In this document: piece by piece, positions 7,628 to 16,424 of the stretch | Position numbering within the stretch: position 1 is the stretch's first letter | How the letters are laid out: each line of letters begins with the position of its first letter | Assembly: GCA_021774875.1 (NCBI GenBank) | Contig: JAJFIP010000328.1 | Span: 1 to 50,661 of the forward strand | Length of the DNA: 50,661 bases | Direction: 5' to 3' | Source of the DNA: Emcibacter sp. | Lineage (GTDB): Bacteria > Pseudomonadota > Alphaproteobacteria > Sphingomonadales > Emcibacteraceae | Translations under genes and position numbers: made by a program | The notes under the pieces: model-generated | Told to the model about the DNA's origin: nothing | What the model saw: only the letters and a program-made list of their open reading frames with translations | The model's database searches: none

Positions 7628-8701
7628 ATGTCATATAACAGCTTCGGCCATATCTTCCGGGTCACCACCTGGGGAGAAAGCCACGGTCCGGCCATTGGCT
7701 GTGTGATTGATGGTGTGCCCAGCAGGCTGGCCATCAGTGCGGCGGAAATTCAGCATTTTCTGGATCAGCGAAAGCCCGGACAAAACCGCTTTACAACCCA
7801 GCGCAAGGAAGCCGACATAGTCAAAATTATGTCCGGCACTTTTGAGGGCATGACCACCGGCACGCCGATCAGCCTGATGATCGAGAATACCGATCAGCGG
7901 TCAAAAGATTACAGCGACAACAAGGACAAATACCGCCCCGGCCATGCCGACTTCACCTATATGGAGAAATACGGCATCCGCGATCATCGGGGCGGGGGAC
8001 GGTCATCCGCCCGTGAAACCGCCTGCCGGGTTGCCGCAGGTGCCATCGCCCGTAAAATTCTGGGGGACAGCATACAGGTCAAAGCCGCTCTGGTGCAGAT
8101 TGGTGACCATGAAATTAACCGCGAAAACTGGGACTGGGATGAAGTGGGCAATAACCCCTTCTGGTGCCCGGACAAGGCTATGGTGCCAGTATGGGAAAAA
8201 TATCTCGACAATATCCGTAAAAATGGCAGTTCCATCGGAGCGGTGATCGAAGTCCACGCTTCGGGTGTTCAGGCAGGTCTGGGCGCCCCGGTTTATGCCA
8301 AGCTCGACAGTGATCTGGCCGCCGCCATGATGACCATCAACGCGGTCAAGGGCGTTGAGATTGGCGAGGGCTTTAACGCGGCACGGCTCACGGGCGAAGA
8401 AAATGCCGATGAAATGTATATGGACGCGGACGGCAAACCAGCCTTCAATTCCAATCATGCGGGTGGAATTCTGGGTGGGATCAGCACAGGCAATGACATC
8501 GTCTGCCGCTTTTCAGTCAAACCAACATCTTCAATCCTGACCCCGCGAAAAACCGTTGATACACAGGGCAAGGAAACCGAGATCGTCACCAAAGGCCGCC
8601 ATGACCCTTGCGTTGGCATCCGCGCCGTGCCCATAGGCGAAGCCATGATGGCCTGCGTAATCGCCGACCACATCATGCTCCATCGGGCACAACAGGGGTA
8701 G
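7628..8701 (+). CDS. aroC: Chorismate synthase
   Basis: 357 residues, full length. It converts 5-enolpyruvylshikimate 3-phosphate to chorismate with reduced FMN, the last common step to aromatic amino acids. Signatures present are [14 protein letters not shown] near the start, [29 protein letters not shown] and the late [18 protein letters not shown]. It is GC-rich, in sharp contrast to the AT-rich gene that follows, and probably shares transcription with fabI. A short hairpin lies just after the stop. Confidence 0.97.
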   Translation: MSYNSFGHIFRVTTWGESHGPAIGCVIDGVPSRLAISAAEIQHFLDQRKPGQNRFTTQRKEADIVKIMSGTFEGMTTGTPISLMIENTDQRSKDYSDNKDKYRPGHADFTYMEKYGIRDHRGGGRSSARETACRVAAGAIARKILGDSIQVKAALVQIGDHEINRENWDWDEVGNNPFWCPDKAMVPVWEKYLDNIRKNGSSIGAVIEVHASGVQAGLGAPVYAKLDSDLAAAMMTINAVKGVEIGEGFNAARLTGEENADEMYMDADGKPAFNSNHAGGILGGISTGNDIVCRFSVKPTSSILTPRKTVDTQGKETEIVTKGRHDPCVGIRAVPIGEAMMACVIADHIMLHRAQQG

Positions 8702-8714
8702 AGAGTTATTTGAT

Positions 8715-8730
8715 ATGGCTGTCAAGCCAT
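8715..8730. terminator. Weak stem-loop after aroC
   Basis: ATGGCT-GTCA-AGCCAT forms a 6-base stem with a 4-base loop, 14 bases after the aroC stop. The following sequence is AT-rich but lacks a U run, so this is only a possible terminator. Confidence 0.35.
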
Positions 8731-8754
8731 TGATAATAATTAAAAAATGTCAAG

Positions 8755-8770
8755 TTACACTGACCCTAAC
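8755..8770. repeat. Degenerate direct repeat, left copy, flanking the orphan gene
   Basis: TTACACTGACCCTAAC matches TTACGCTGATAGTAAC at 9559-9574 in 12 of 16 positions, same orientation. The two flank the AT-rich gene at 8891-9556. The match is weak and may be chance. Confidence 0.35.
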
Positions 8771-8820
8771 GGGTTCTATCTACCACCATCACACTACATT
8801 TAATATAATTAACTTGACTT

Positions 8821-8846
8821 ACGCATGATAACGTATTATTGTGCGT
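8821..8846. promoter_or_regulatory. Interrupted palindrome upstream of the orphan gene
   Basis: ACGCA-NN... and ...NN-TGCGT enclose ATAA-CGTA-TTAT, giving a 26-base dyad (ACGCA..ATAA....TTAT..TGCGT). A TTGACT lies just upstream at 8814-8819. The position and symmetry suggest an operator for a dimeric regulator not encoded nearby, or for the gene's own product. Confidence 0.5.
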
Positions 8847-8890
8847 GATAATATCATTTAATGATTGGTGCATAGCAAGAAAGTAGAAAT

Positions 8891-9556
8891 ATGGCATTTA
8901 GAGCAGATGAAACTAAAAAAGACGGCTACGAACACGCAATGAGTTATCTTGTTCCACAGGGACTGAAAGATGAAGAAAGAATAAGCTGCCAAGATATAGT
9001 ATCTGACATAATTGATAAGTGTGGTCACGTAATTGAGGGCTACCCATCATGGCATCCATTGGTTTCAGCGAATCAGGACGATCGTAGCCCTATAACAGTA
9101 CCTGAGAAAAGAGGTGGCTATAACGGTCTTGATCACACAATATATTTTGTTAATGGATTTATTACATGTCCATATCATGATGAACAAAAAGTAATAGATT
9201 CTGTTAAGAACTTGCCAGAGAATCCTGTAGCAAGTATCAAATTCGAGCGAATAGATACCGAACTATATGGCTCTGGAACAAAACCTGTTCTTGTATATTG
9301 TGAATGGGAAACACCTCTGCCAATGGATGGCATGATACCAAAGCACATAGCCATTCCACTGATGCTTGAACAAGAAGTTCCATATTGGAGAGAGTCTACT
9401 CGTGCAGAAACGTGGGAGACAATGCGCCCCTATTTTCTAGGTCGCCCTTACGGTAGTCGTTCCTCACTATTTGTGAATCAGGAAACAGGTTTGGTACTAA
9501 AAAAGGTATGGAATGCGCTCATTTATACAGGAATGTTTGGACCAATAAAAGTTTGA
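8891..9556 (+). CDS. Hypothetical protein, probable acquired gene
   Basis: 221 residues, family not recognised. It is soluble, acidic and aromatic-rich, with no signal peptide or membrane helix. Notable segments are GYPSWHPLV, ITVPEKRGGYNGLDHTIYFVNGFITCPYHDEQ and the C-terminal RPYGSRSSLFVNQETG. A Cys and two His (TCPYHDE, YPSWHP, GLDHT) could be ligands, but no known motif fits. The start at 8891 follows AAGAAAG. A sampled coding line is about 38% GC, against 73% for a sampled aroC line, which suggests transfer. It stands alone, with a palindrome upstream and weak direct repeats on both sides. Confidence 0.7.
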   Translation: MAFRADETKKDGYEHAMSYLVPQGLKDEERISCQDIVSDIIDKCGHVIEGYPSWHPLVSANQDDRSPITVPEKRGGYNGLDHTIYFVNGFITCPYHDEQKVIDSVKNLPENPVASIKFERIDTELYGSGTKPVLVYCEWETPLPMDGMIPKHIAIPLMLEQEVPYWRESTRAETWETMRPYFLGRPYGSRSSLFVNQETGLVLKKVWNALIYTGMFGPIKV

Positions 9557-9558
9557 CA

Positions 9559-9574
9559 TTACGCTGATAGTAAC
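9559..9574. repeat. Degenerate direct repeat, right copy, flanking the orphan gene
   Basis: TTACGCTGATAGTAAC pairs with 8755-8770 (12 of 16 positions). It begins 2 bases after the stop of the orphan gene. Confidence 0.35.
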
Positions 9575-9614
9575 CGAGTTAAGAGAATTTCCAAAGCTCC
9601 ATTCCCCCCGCCCC

Positions 9615-10088
9615 TCACCTCAAACTATCAACATAAGTCAATATGGCCTGTATCCTGTGGGTGTCTTCAATCTCGTTACGGTCACCGCCAAAGCGGATGA
9701 CGTTTTCCTGTTTGCTCTGCCACAGGGCAATATAGTCTTTGCGCTCATGGCTGAAGGGTTTGCTGGTCTCGGGCGTATCCAGATTTACTTCCGGCTGGAA
9801 GCTCAGATTGATATGATCATCATAGCTGATGACGCCCGCGTCGTATAACTGACTGCTCAGGGCAATAATTTCCATGGGTGTGGCATTCCTCACATCAACA
9901 TCACGGGCGACATTGTGCCAGATATCTGAAATGGAAACATTATCCTGAAGAGATGTTTCCTGAGATACGGGAGATTGTTGTTTTCCTGATTTTGATTTCA
10001 GGCTACTCATATTGTCCTGTTCTGTCCGGTTCAGGTCTTCATGACGAAATAGTCCACCTGTACCGGTCTGTAATTTACTAATAATCAT
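9615..10088 (-). CDS. Hypothetical protein
   Basis: 157 residues from the ATG at 10088; the tracked 10133 start is a TTG with no clear ribosome site. No family recognised. The first 60 residues are polar and low-complexity (SSLKSKSGKQQSPVSQETSLQDN), probably disordered. The rest is a compact domain with VRNATPMEIIALSSQLYDAGVISYDDHINLSF and a C-terminal helix ending ILTYVDSLR. No signal peptide or membrane helix. The gene is monocistronic, with an AT-rich upstream region containing TTAACCAT and TTGTTAACAA. Confidence 0.65.
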   Translation of the reverse strand: MIISKLQTGTGGLFRHEDLNRTEQDNMSSLKSKSGKQQSPVSQETSLQDNVSISDIWHNVARDVDVRNATPMEIIALSSQLYDAGVISYDDHINLSFQPEVNLDTPETSKPFSHERKDYIALWQSKQENVIRFGGDRNEIEDTHRIQAILTYVDSLR

Positions 10089-10329
10089 TACTCTACTTTC
10101 ACTATTGTTTACCTTGCCTGTAATACTCAGCAATTAGCGTGCCAAATGATCTCCTTTCCAAATTCGGCAGAATTCCGCGGTCAAATGCTAACATATTGTT
10201 AACAAACAAATATTCATACTTTATTAACCATTAATATCGGGCATAATTTGCCCTGTGCATGACTATATTGCCTATGCCTTAAAGGACCATGAATAAATAT
10301 GATGAATTTTATGTAACCAAGCAGAATTT

Positions 10330-11583
10330 TTATAAATTGCGCCTGAACCCGGCGACTAGCTCAATATGGGGTGAAAAGAGAAACTGATCCACGGGCAGAA
10401 TATCCCCCATGATAAACTCAGCATCAACCAATGTCCGCGCATCCCGCGCAAAAGTAGCCGGGTTGCAGGAAACCATCACAATGCTATTAACATCCGATTT
10501 TGCAATTTCCTGAATCTGATCCCGCGCCCCTGCCCGTGGCGGGTCGATGACCACCGCATCAAACTGGTTTAGTTCGTGGGGCAAAAGCGGTCGCAGGAAC
10601 AAGTCTCTCACCTCTGCCGTAAGATTACGAATTGCGGTCATTTGGTTAGCACTGTTTTTCAAGGCGACCACCATATCCTGATCGCCTTCAACCCCATGAA
10701 CCCCATGATCGCCGATCAGAGCAACAGTGAAGGTGCCGCATCCGGCAAAAATATCAACGATTTTATCCGCATTGCCCAAGGCTTGTTTCATATAACGGGT
10801 AAGTGCCTCTTCCCCTGATTTGGTTGCCTGCAAAAAAGACCCCGGCGGAATAAATACTTGCCGCCCGTCAAAGGTGACATAGGGCTTGCGCCGCTCACAA
10901 AGAATTTCATGATAAGGGTTTTTCAGCTTGCTATCCTGCCAGCAGACCCGCGCCACGTCCTGAGCTTCGGCAAAAGCGGCTATATCCATCCGCAGGTCCA
11001 GGTCTGGCTCACCCGCCCCTTCCAGAATAATATCCAGTCCGTTTTCAGCCAGATTAATCTGCACCGCCATTTTTTGTTTTTTATCAATCAAACTGCCCAG
11101 AAATTCCCGCAAAGGGCCAATGAAAGCCATTATTTCAGGATGAAGCACCGGACACTGGGTAATATCAATGATATTATGGCTCGCCCGTTCCAGAAATCCC
11201 ACTACCGCGATACCATCCCCGCGCCCAACAGCGGACAGTCGCGCCCGCCTGCGGCTGCCCAGCGGGCTTATGTGGGGATCAAGAATAACGGCGTCCTCAA
11301 AACCCCGGTGGCTGAGGGCGATCCTGATCTGTTGCTGTTTCCAACGGCTGTAATAGTCTTGTGAAACATGCTGCAAAGAACAGCCGCCACAACGGCCAAA
11401 ATGCTGGCATATGGGGGCAATGCGGTCGGGCGATGGATTATGAATATGCCTGATGCGCCCCTGCTTGCCCTGTAATTTAATTTCCAGATCATCGCCATCT
11501 ACTGAGAACGGTACATAGATGGGGCCATTTGCGACACCATCGCCCCGCGACCCGATATGATCTATCTTTACCCTTACCGTCAT
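10330..11583 (-). CDS. Class I SAM-dependent RNA methyltransferase (TrmA/RlmD family, m5U)
   Basis: 417 residues. An N-terminal TRAM-like beta domain (VKIDHIGSRGDGVA...) precedes a Cys-rich iron-sulfur segment (CQHFGRCGGCSLQH). The Rossmann methyltransferase domain holds IVDIFAGCGTFTVAL, DPPRAGA and SCNPATFARD, the last carrying the catalytic Cys region of m5U methyltransferases. It probably methylates a uridine in 23S rRNA or tRNA; the target cannot be fixed here. The start overlaps the tlyA stop by 4 bases (ATGA). It is the last gene of the minus-strand run. Confidence 0.9.
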   Translation of the reverse strand: MTVRVKIDHIGSRGDGVANGPIYVPFSVDGDDLEIKLQGKQGRIRHIHNPSPDRIAPICQHFGRCGGCSLQHVSQDYYSRWKQQQIRIALSHRGFEDAVILDPHISPLGSRRRARLSAVGRGDGIAVVGFLERASHNIIDITQCPVLHPEIMAFIGPLREFLGSLIDKKQKMAVQINLAENGLDIILEGAGEPDLDLRMDIAAFAEAQDVARVCWQDSKLKNPYHEILCERRKPYVTFDGRQVFIPPGSFLQATKSGEEALTRYMKQALGNADKIVDIFAGCGTFTVALIGDHGVHGVEGDQDMVVALKNSANQMTAIRNLTAEVRDLFLRPLLPHELNQFDAVVIDPPRAGARDQIQEIAKSDVNSIVMVSCNPATFARDARTLVDAEFIMGDILPVDQFLFSPHIELVAGFRRNL

Positions 11584-12326
11584 TTCTTATATTCCGCAAT
11601 AATCAGGAATTCCACATTGCCTTCCGGCCCTTTGATCGGGCTGGTGGTCAGGCCGAGAACCGACCATCCTGGCATATGCTCTGTAATCCAGTTTTCAATC
11701 TTTTGACAAACCTGCTTGTGGAGTTCAGGATCACGGACCACACCACCCTTGCCCACCTTGCCCCTGCCGACCTCAAATTGCGGCTTGATCAGGGCCACCA
11801 GAATACAGCCATCAGCGGCCAGAGACATAGGGGCTGGCAACACAGTCTGCAAACCAATGAAACTGGCATCACAAACTATCATATTTACAGGTTCCGGAAT
11901 TTGTTCAGCGGTCAAATAACGAGCATTGGTTTTTTCCAGCACAATGACCCTTGCGTCACCACGTAATTTCCACGCCAGCTGGCCATGACCCACATCAACC
12001 GCATAAACTCTGGCCGCACCAAAATGCAGACAGACATCAGTGAAGCCACCCGTGGATGCGCCCACATCAATTACCGTCCTGCCCGCAACCTCAAGAGAGA
12101 ACTCCTCAATGGCCTGAATGAGTTTCAGACCGCCGCGGCTGACCCAGGGATGTTCTTTTGTGCGGACTTCCAAGGGGGCATCTTCGGCAAGCTGCATCCC
12201 GGCCTTGTCAATTTTCCGCTCGCCGCTAAAGACAACGCCTGCCATAATATAAGCCTGTGCTTTGGTGCGACTTTCCGCCAGCCCCCGCTCCACCACAAGC
12301 TGGTCAACACGTCTCTTTTTAGTCAT
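11580..12326 (-). CDS. tlyA: TlyA family rRNA 2'-O-methyltransferase / hemolysin A
   Basis: 248 residues. The S4 RNA-binding domain is at 1-65 (KRRVDQLVVERGLAESRTKAQAYIMAGVV). An FtsJ-type methyltransferase domain follows, with VIDVGASTGGFTDVCLHFGAARVYAVDVGHGQL and the later LVALIKPQFEVGRGKVGKGGVV. TlyA proteins add 2'-O-methyl groups to rRNA cytidines. AGGATAAATC precedes the ATG, 3 bases after the dxs stop, so the gene is in the dxs operon as in many alphaproteobacteria. Confidence 0.95.
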   Translation of the reverse strand: MTKKRRVDQLVVERGLAESRTKAQAYIMAGVVFSGERKIDKAGMQLAEDAPLEVRTKEHPWVSRGGLKLIQAIEEFSLEVAGRTVIDVGASTGGFTDVCLHFGAARVYAVDVGHGQLAWKLRGDARVIVLEKTNARYLTAEQIPEPVNMIVCDASFIGLQTVLPAPMSLAADGCILVALIKPQFEVGRGKVGKGGVVRDPELHKQVCQKIENWITEHMPGWSVLGLTTSPIKGPEGNVEFLIIAEYKK

Positions 12327-12329
12327 GAT

Positions 12330-14249
12330 TTATCCTATTGAGGATGAACTGGTATCATTGCGCTGCAAGGCCTTCAGCGCGACTTCCACCATATTGCTGG
12401 CACAGAGACCCGCCTGCTGATACATATCATCTGGATTATCCTGATCCTGAAAAATATCCGGTAATTTCAGTGTTCTTACCTTCAGACCACTTTCAAGTAG
12501 CCCCTCATTGCCAAGATAATCCAGCACATGACTGCCAAAACCACCAATAGAGCCTTCCTCAATGGTTACCAGAACTTCATGATTCAGGGCCAGAGTACGG
12601 ATCATATCCAGATCAAGCGGTTTGGCAAAACGGGCATCAGCCACCGTAGTGGTCAGACCATGAGCCTTTAAAGCCTCCGCCGCCTTCAAGGCCTCCGTCA
12701 GACGGGTGCCAAGGGATAATATGGCAATATGGCCGCCTTCCTGCATAATTCGCCCCTTGCCAATTTCAAGTATTTTGCCCTCTTCGGGCAGATCAAGCCC
12801 AACCCCTTCGCCGCGCGGATAACGCACAGCTGAGGGCCGATCATTAATGGCTGCGGCTGTGGCCACCATATTGACCAGCTCCACCTCATCAGCCGCCGCC
12901 ATCACCACAAAGTTGGGCAGGCTGGCAAGATAGGTAATATCAAAAGATCCCGCATGGGTCGGACCATCCGAACCCACTAGCCCGGCCCGGTCAATGGCGA
13001 ATCTCACCGGCAGGTTCTGCACCGCCACATCATGGACAACCTGATCATAGGCCCGCTGCAAAAAAGTGGAATAGATGGTGACAAAGGGTTTATAGCCTTC
13101 GGTTGCCATTCCGGCGGCAAAGGTAACCGCATGTTGTTCGGCTATGCCAACATCAAAACAGCGATCGGGGAAGCTGTCCGCAAATTTGTCCAGTCCGGTC
13201 CCTGATGGCATGGCAGCGGTAATTGCGACAATCTTGTCATCCTTGGCGGCTTGAGTGATCAATGCCTTGGCAAAAACACTGGTATAGCTTGGTGCTTTGG
13301 GTGTGGATTTGCTCATGGCACCAGTCACCACATTGAATTTGGATACCCCGTGATATTTGTCTTTGGCCTGTTCGGCATGATGATAGCCTTTACCCTTTTT
13401 GGTCACCACATGGATCAGCACTGGTCCGTGACCCACATCCCGGACATTTTCCAGTACCGGCAGCAAGTGGTCCATATTATGACCATCAACAGGCCCCACA
13501 TAATAAAATCCCAGCTCCTCAAACAGGGTACCGCCCGTTGCCATACCCCGGGCATATTCCTCAGCCCGTTTGGCTTTTTCGCTGATGGTGCGGGGGAAAT
13601 GTTTGACGATATTTTTGGCAAAATCCCGAAGATTCAGGAATGACCGGGAAGATAACAGTCGTGCCAGATAAGCACTCATGGCACCAACGGGGGGGGCTAT
13701 GGACATATCATTGTCATTGAGGATCACGATCAGGCGGGATTTCAGGGCACCGGCATTATTCATGGCCTCATACGCCATACCTGCACTCATGGCTCCGTCC
13801 CCAATTACCGCAATAATATTTTCTTCACTGCCGCGAAGGTCACGACTGATCGCCATACCAAGCCCGGCAGAAATGGAGGTTGAACTATGCCCCGCACCAA
13901 AGGGATCATATTCGCTTTCCTTACGCTTGGTGAACCCGGCAAGGCCGCCACCCTGCCGGATGGTGCCCATACGATCCCGTCTGCCGGTAAGAATTTTATG
14001 GGGATAACATTGATGGCCCACATCCCATATGAGCTTGTCTTTGGGCATGTGAAAGACATGGTGAAGCGCTACCGTAAGCTCGACAACGCCAAGTCCCGCA
14101 CCCAGATGTCCCCCGGTCTGGGAGACCGTATAAATCATATCTGCCCGAACTTCATCGGCCAGTTGTTGAAGCTGGTCTGCTTTCAGATTTGTTACATCAT
14201 CAGAACAGCTAATATGATCAAGTAATTTTGTTACTGGTTTGCCACTCAA
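12330..14249 (-). CDS. dxs: 1-deoxy-D-xylulose-5-phosphate synthase
   Basis: 639 residues, full length. The thiamine-diphosphate enzyme condenses pyruvate and glyceraldehyde 3-phosphate, the first step of the MEP isoprenoid pathway. Visible motifs are the TPP-binding [18 protein letters not shown], the N-terminal [15 protein letters not shown], and the transketolase middle domain [18 protein letters not shown]. The start appears to be TTG, with AGGG about 9 bases upstream. It sits between ispA (20 bases upstream) and tlyA, linking the first pathway step to prenyl chain elongation in one operon. Confidence 0.96.
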   Translation of the reverse strand: MSGKPVTKLLDHISCSDDVTNLKADQLQQLADEVRADMIYTVSQTGGHLGAGLGVVELTVALHHVFHMPKDKLIWDVGHQCYPHKILTGRRDRMGTIRQGGGLAGFTKRKESEYDPFGAGHSSTSISAGLGMAISRDLRGSEENIIAVIGDGAMSAGMAYEAMNNAGALKSRLIVILNDNDMSIAPPVGAMSAYLARLLSSRSFLNLRDFAKNIVKHFPRTISEKAKRAEEYARGMATGGTLFEELGFYYVGPVDGHNMDHLLPVLENVRDVGHGPVLIHVVTKKGKGYHHAEQAKDKYHGVSKFNVVTGAMSKSTPKAPSYTSVFAKALITQAAKDDKIVAITAAMPSGTGLDKFADSFPDRCFDVGIAEQHAVTFAAGMATEGYKPFVTIYSTFLQRAYDQVVHDVAVQNLPVRFAIDRAGLVGSDGPTHAGSFDITYLASLPNFVVMAAADEVELVNMVATAAAINDRPSAVRYPRGEGVGLDLPEEGKILEIGKGRIMQEGGHIAILSLGTRLTEALKAAEALKAHGLTTTVADARFAKPLDLDMIRTLALNHEVLVTIEEGSIGGFGSHVLDYLGNEGLLESGLKVRTLKLPDIFQDQDNPDDMYQQAGLCASNMVEVALKALQRNDTSSSSIG

Positions 14250-14269
14250 TCGACCGTACCCTAAAAAAT

Positions 14270-15172
14270 TTAACTTGCCCGATTAATAATGAATTTTGCC
14301 AGATTACGCAAGTTTTCTGCTTTATGTCCAAATACCTCAAGATGCTTCACGGCCTGATCTGTTAACATATCGGCCTTGGTCCGGGCCTGATTATTGCCCA
14401 CCAGTGAAACCAATGTGGCTTTGCCCGCAGCCGCATCCTTGCCAGCTGTTTTGCCAATTTCTTCAGAATTACTTTCTTCATCCAGCAAATCATCGGCAAT
14501 CTGAAACGCCAGCCCCACATCATGGGCATAGCATTTGATGGCATGACGTCGTCTGGATTCTGCCTTGCCAAGTATGGCCCCGGCTTCACCTGAAAAGACT
14601 ATTAACGCCCCGGTTTTCATTCTTTGCAGTCGGGTAATACGAATCTTGTCCAAATCCTGATTTTCCGCCAGAAGATCAAACATCTGCCCACCCACCATAC
14701 CATTGACACCCAGTGCCCGGGCAAGATAACTGATTAATTCGCACCGCACCCGCGCATCCCCATGGGTCTCCTCATGGGATAATATTTCAAAGGCCAGCGT
14801 TAACAAGGCATCCCCGGCCAGAACCGCCGTTGCCTCATCAAATTTCTTGTGAACCGAAGGCTGCCCCCGGCGCATGTCATCATCATCCATGCACGGAAGA
14901 TCATCATGAATCAGGGAATAGGTATGAACACATTCCACTGCCGCCGCCACCCGTACGGCAGAGCTTTCGCCAACCCCGAAAAGCCCGGCACTTTCCATCA
15001 CCAGAAACGGCCTGATCCGCTTGCCGCCTGCCATCAGGGCATATGCCATGGCATCAATGACCTGTTGTTCCAGATCAACGGCCTTGGGCAGTAGTTTTAT
15101 GAGTTTTTTTTCAACCTGGGCGGCAGCATTTCTTAAAGCTAAAATTGCAGGATCATTATTACTATTTATCAT
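14270..15172 (-). CDS. ispA: Polyprenyl (farnesyl) diphosphate synthase
   Basis: 300 residues from the ATG at 15172; the tracked 15241 start would run into xseB. It condenses isopentenyl diphosphate with allylic diphosphates to make FPP or GPP. GGKRIRP is at 49-55. The first Asp-rich motif, [14 protein letters not shown], starts at about residue 90, and the second is DDLLDEE, both Mg2+-binding. The xseB stop lies 7 bases upstream. Confidence 0.95.
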   Translation of the reverse strand: MINSNNDPAILALRNAAAQVEKKLIKLLPKAVDLEQQVIDAMAYALMAGGKRIRPFLVMESAGLFGVGESSAVRVAAAVECVHTYSLIHDDLPCMDDDDMRRGQPSVHKKFDEATAVLAGDALLTLAFEILSHEETHGDARVRCELISYLARALGVNGMVGGQMFDLLAENQDLDKIRITRLQRMKTGALIVFSGEAGAILGKAESRRRHAIKCYAHDVGLAFQIADDLLDEESNSEEIGKTAGKDAAAGKATLVSLVGNNQARTKADMLTDQAVKHLEVFGHKAENLRNLAKFIINRAS

Positions 15173-15179
15173 AAACCAA

Positions 15180-15437
15180 TTAATTCCCGTCCAGGTCAGT
15201 GGTGGCAAAACTGCCGTCCTGCGCCTTGGTAATCTTTTCAATACGTGCGGTTGCGTCTTTCAGCTTATGGTCACAATGGGCCCGAAGCTCAGTCCCCCGC
15301 GTATATAAATCAATAGATTTTTCCAATGAAACTTGACCGCTTTCCAGATTCTTGACAATTTCCTCCAGAGCACTGAGCGCATCTTCAAAATTCATGCCCG
15401 TAATATTATCTGGTATTGTCTTGGTTTGGTCCGACAC
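15180..15437 (-). CDS. xseB: Exodeoxyribonuclease VII small subunit
   Basis: 85 residues. The characteristic FEDALSALEEIVKNLESGQVSLEKSIDLYTRGTELRAHCDHKL helical pair is present. It forms exonuclease VII with XseA, which is not in the window. The start is GTG, well supported by AGGAG 7 bases upstream. It lies between the deacetylase-like gene and ispA, its normal place in alphaproteobacteria. Confidence 0.95.
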   Translation of the reverse strand: MSDQTKTIPDNITGMNFEDALSALEEIVKNLESGQVSLEKSIDLYTRGTELRAHCDHKLKDATARIEKITKAQDGSFATTDLDGN

Positions 15438-15481
15438 TATAGGCTCCTGAATTATGAATTTTTAATATACTGAAAAACGGC

Positions 15482-16405
15482 TTACTGCATCAATGCCAAA
15501 ACATGACTGGCGACAGATTCTCCAAGTACATTAAGATTATACCCGCCTTCGAGGCAAGATACCAGCCTGCCTTTGCAATGTTTTTCTGCAATCTGCTTAA
15601 TCTGGTCAGTCACCCAGAAAAAATCTTCCTCGTTAAGTTTTAAATCTGCCAGAGGGTCCATAATATGAGCATCAAAACCCGCAGAAATGAGAATAAAATC
15701 CGGGTCAAATTTTTTAAGTTCCGGAAATATACGCTCCTGAAAAGACATGCGAAATGCCCGGCTGCCACTGCCAGCGGCCAAGGGGGCATTAACGATAACA
15801 CCCTGCCCATGATCATGCAGATGACCTGTGCCGGGATAAAGCGGTGACTGGTGGGTTGAGCCATAAAATAAGCCCTTGGTGCGAGCAGTCACAGTCTGGG
15901 TGCCATTGCCATGATGGACATCAAAATCAATGATTGCGACCCGATGGCGAAAATATTTTTTCCGGGCATGAATTGCACCGATGGCAACATTATTAAACAG
16001 GCAAAATCCCATGGCCTGATCCGGTTCCGCATGATGACCGGGCGGGCGGATGGCACAAAAAGCATTGTCCAGTTTTCCCGCCATCACCTGATCAATGGCC
16101 TGACAGACTGAGCCTACGGCTTTCAGGGCAGCCTTCGCCGAACCCGGTGAAAGATGAGTATCACCGTCCAGACTATAATGGTCTTGCTCCGGCACATGAT
16201 CCATCACATTGCTGATATGCTCCTCACTATGAACCAGTGCGATCTGGTCCAGCGATGCGGCCTTCGCCTTTATTCTTGTTAAATCTTTGAAGTCCGGCTG
16301 GCTCAGACGATCCAGAATAGCCGATAGCCGCGCCTGCGACTCCGGGTGACCCTGGGGTGTGATATGGTCTTCACAATCGGAATGAAAGAACAGCCCGGTG
16401 GACAA
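15482..16405 (-). CDS. Histone deacetylase-like amidohydrolase (AcuC/AphA family)
   Basis: 307 residues. Zn-dependent deacetylase motifs are in order: HPESQARL near the N-terminus, RPPGHHAEPDQAMGFCLFNNVAIGA with the catalytic His pair, DFDVHHGNGTQ with metal ligands, ISAGFDAH and the late CLEGGYNL. Bacterial members remove acetyl groups from small molecules, polyamines or proteins; the substrate is unknown. The start is TTG with AAAGGA upstream. It is 19 bases behind the acyl-CoA ligase gene and just before xseB. A role in controlling acetylated CoA ligases, as proposed for AcuC, is conceivable from the neighbour but unproven. Confidence 0.9.
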   Translation of the reverse strand: MSTGLFFHSDCEDHITPQGHPESQARLSAILDRLSQPDFKDLTRIKAKAASLDQIALVHSEEHISNVMDHVPEQDHYSLDGDTHLSPGSAKAALKAVGSVCQAIDQVMAGKLDNAFCAIRPPGHHAEPDQAMGFCLFNNVAIGAIHARKKYFRHRVAIIDFDVHHGNGTQTVTARTKGLFYGSTHQSPLYPGTGHLHDHGQGVIVNAPLAAGSGSRAFRMSFQERIFPELKKFDPDFILISAGFDAHIMDPLADLKLNEEDFFWVTDQIKQIAEKHCKGRLVSCLEGGYNLNVLGESVASHVLALMQ

Positions 16406-16424
16406 AATAATTTTCCTTTATATT

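Noticed and set aside
10289-10387. 32-codon plus-strand ORF with AAAGGA ahead of ATG
   Set aside because: It overlaps the 3' end of the RNA methyltransferase gene in antisense and has no recognisable features; kept only as a finding note.
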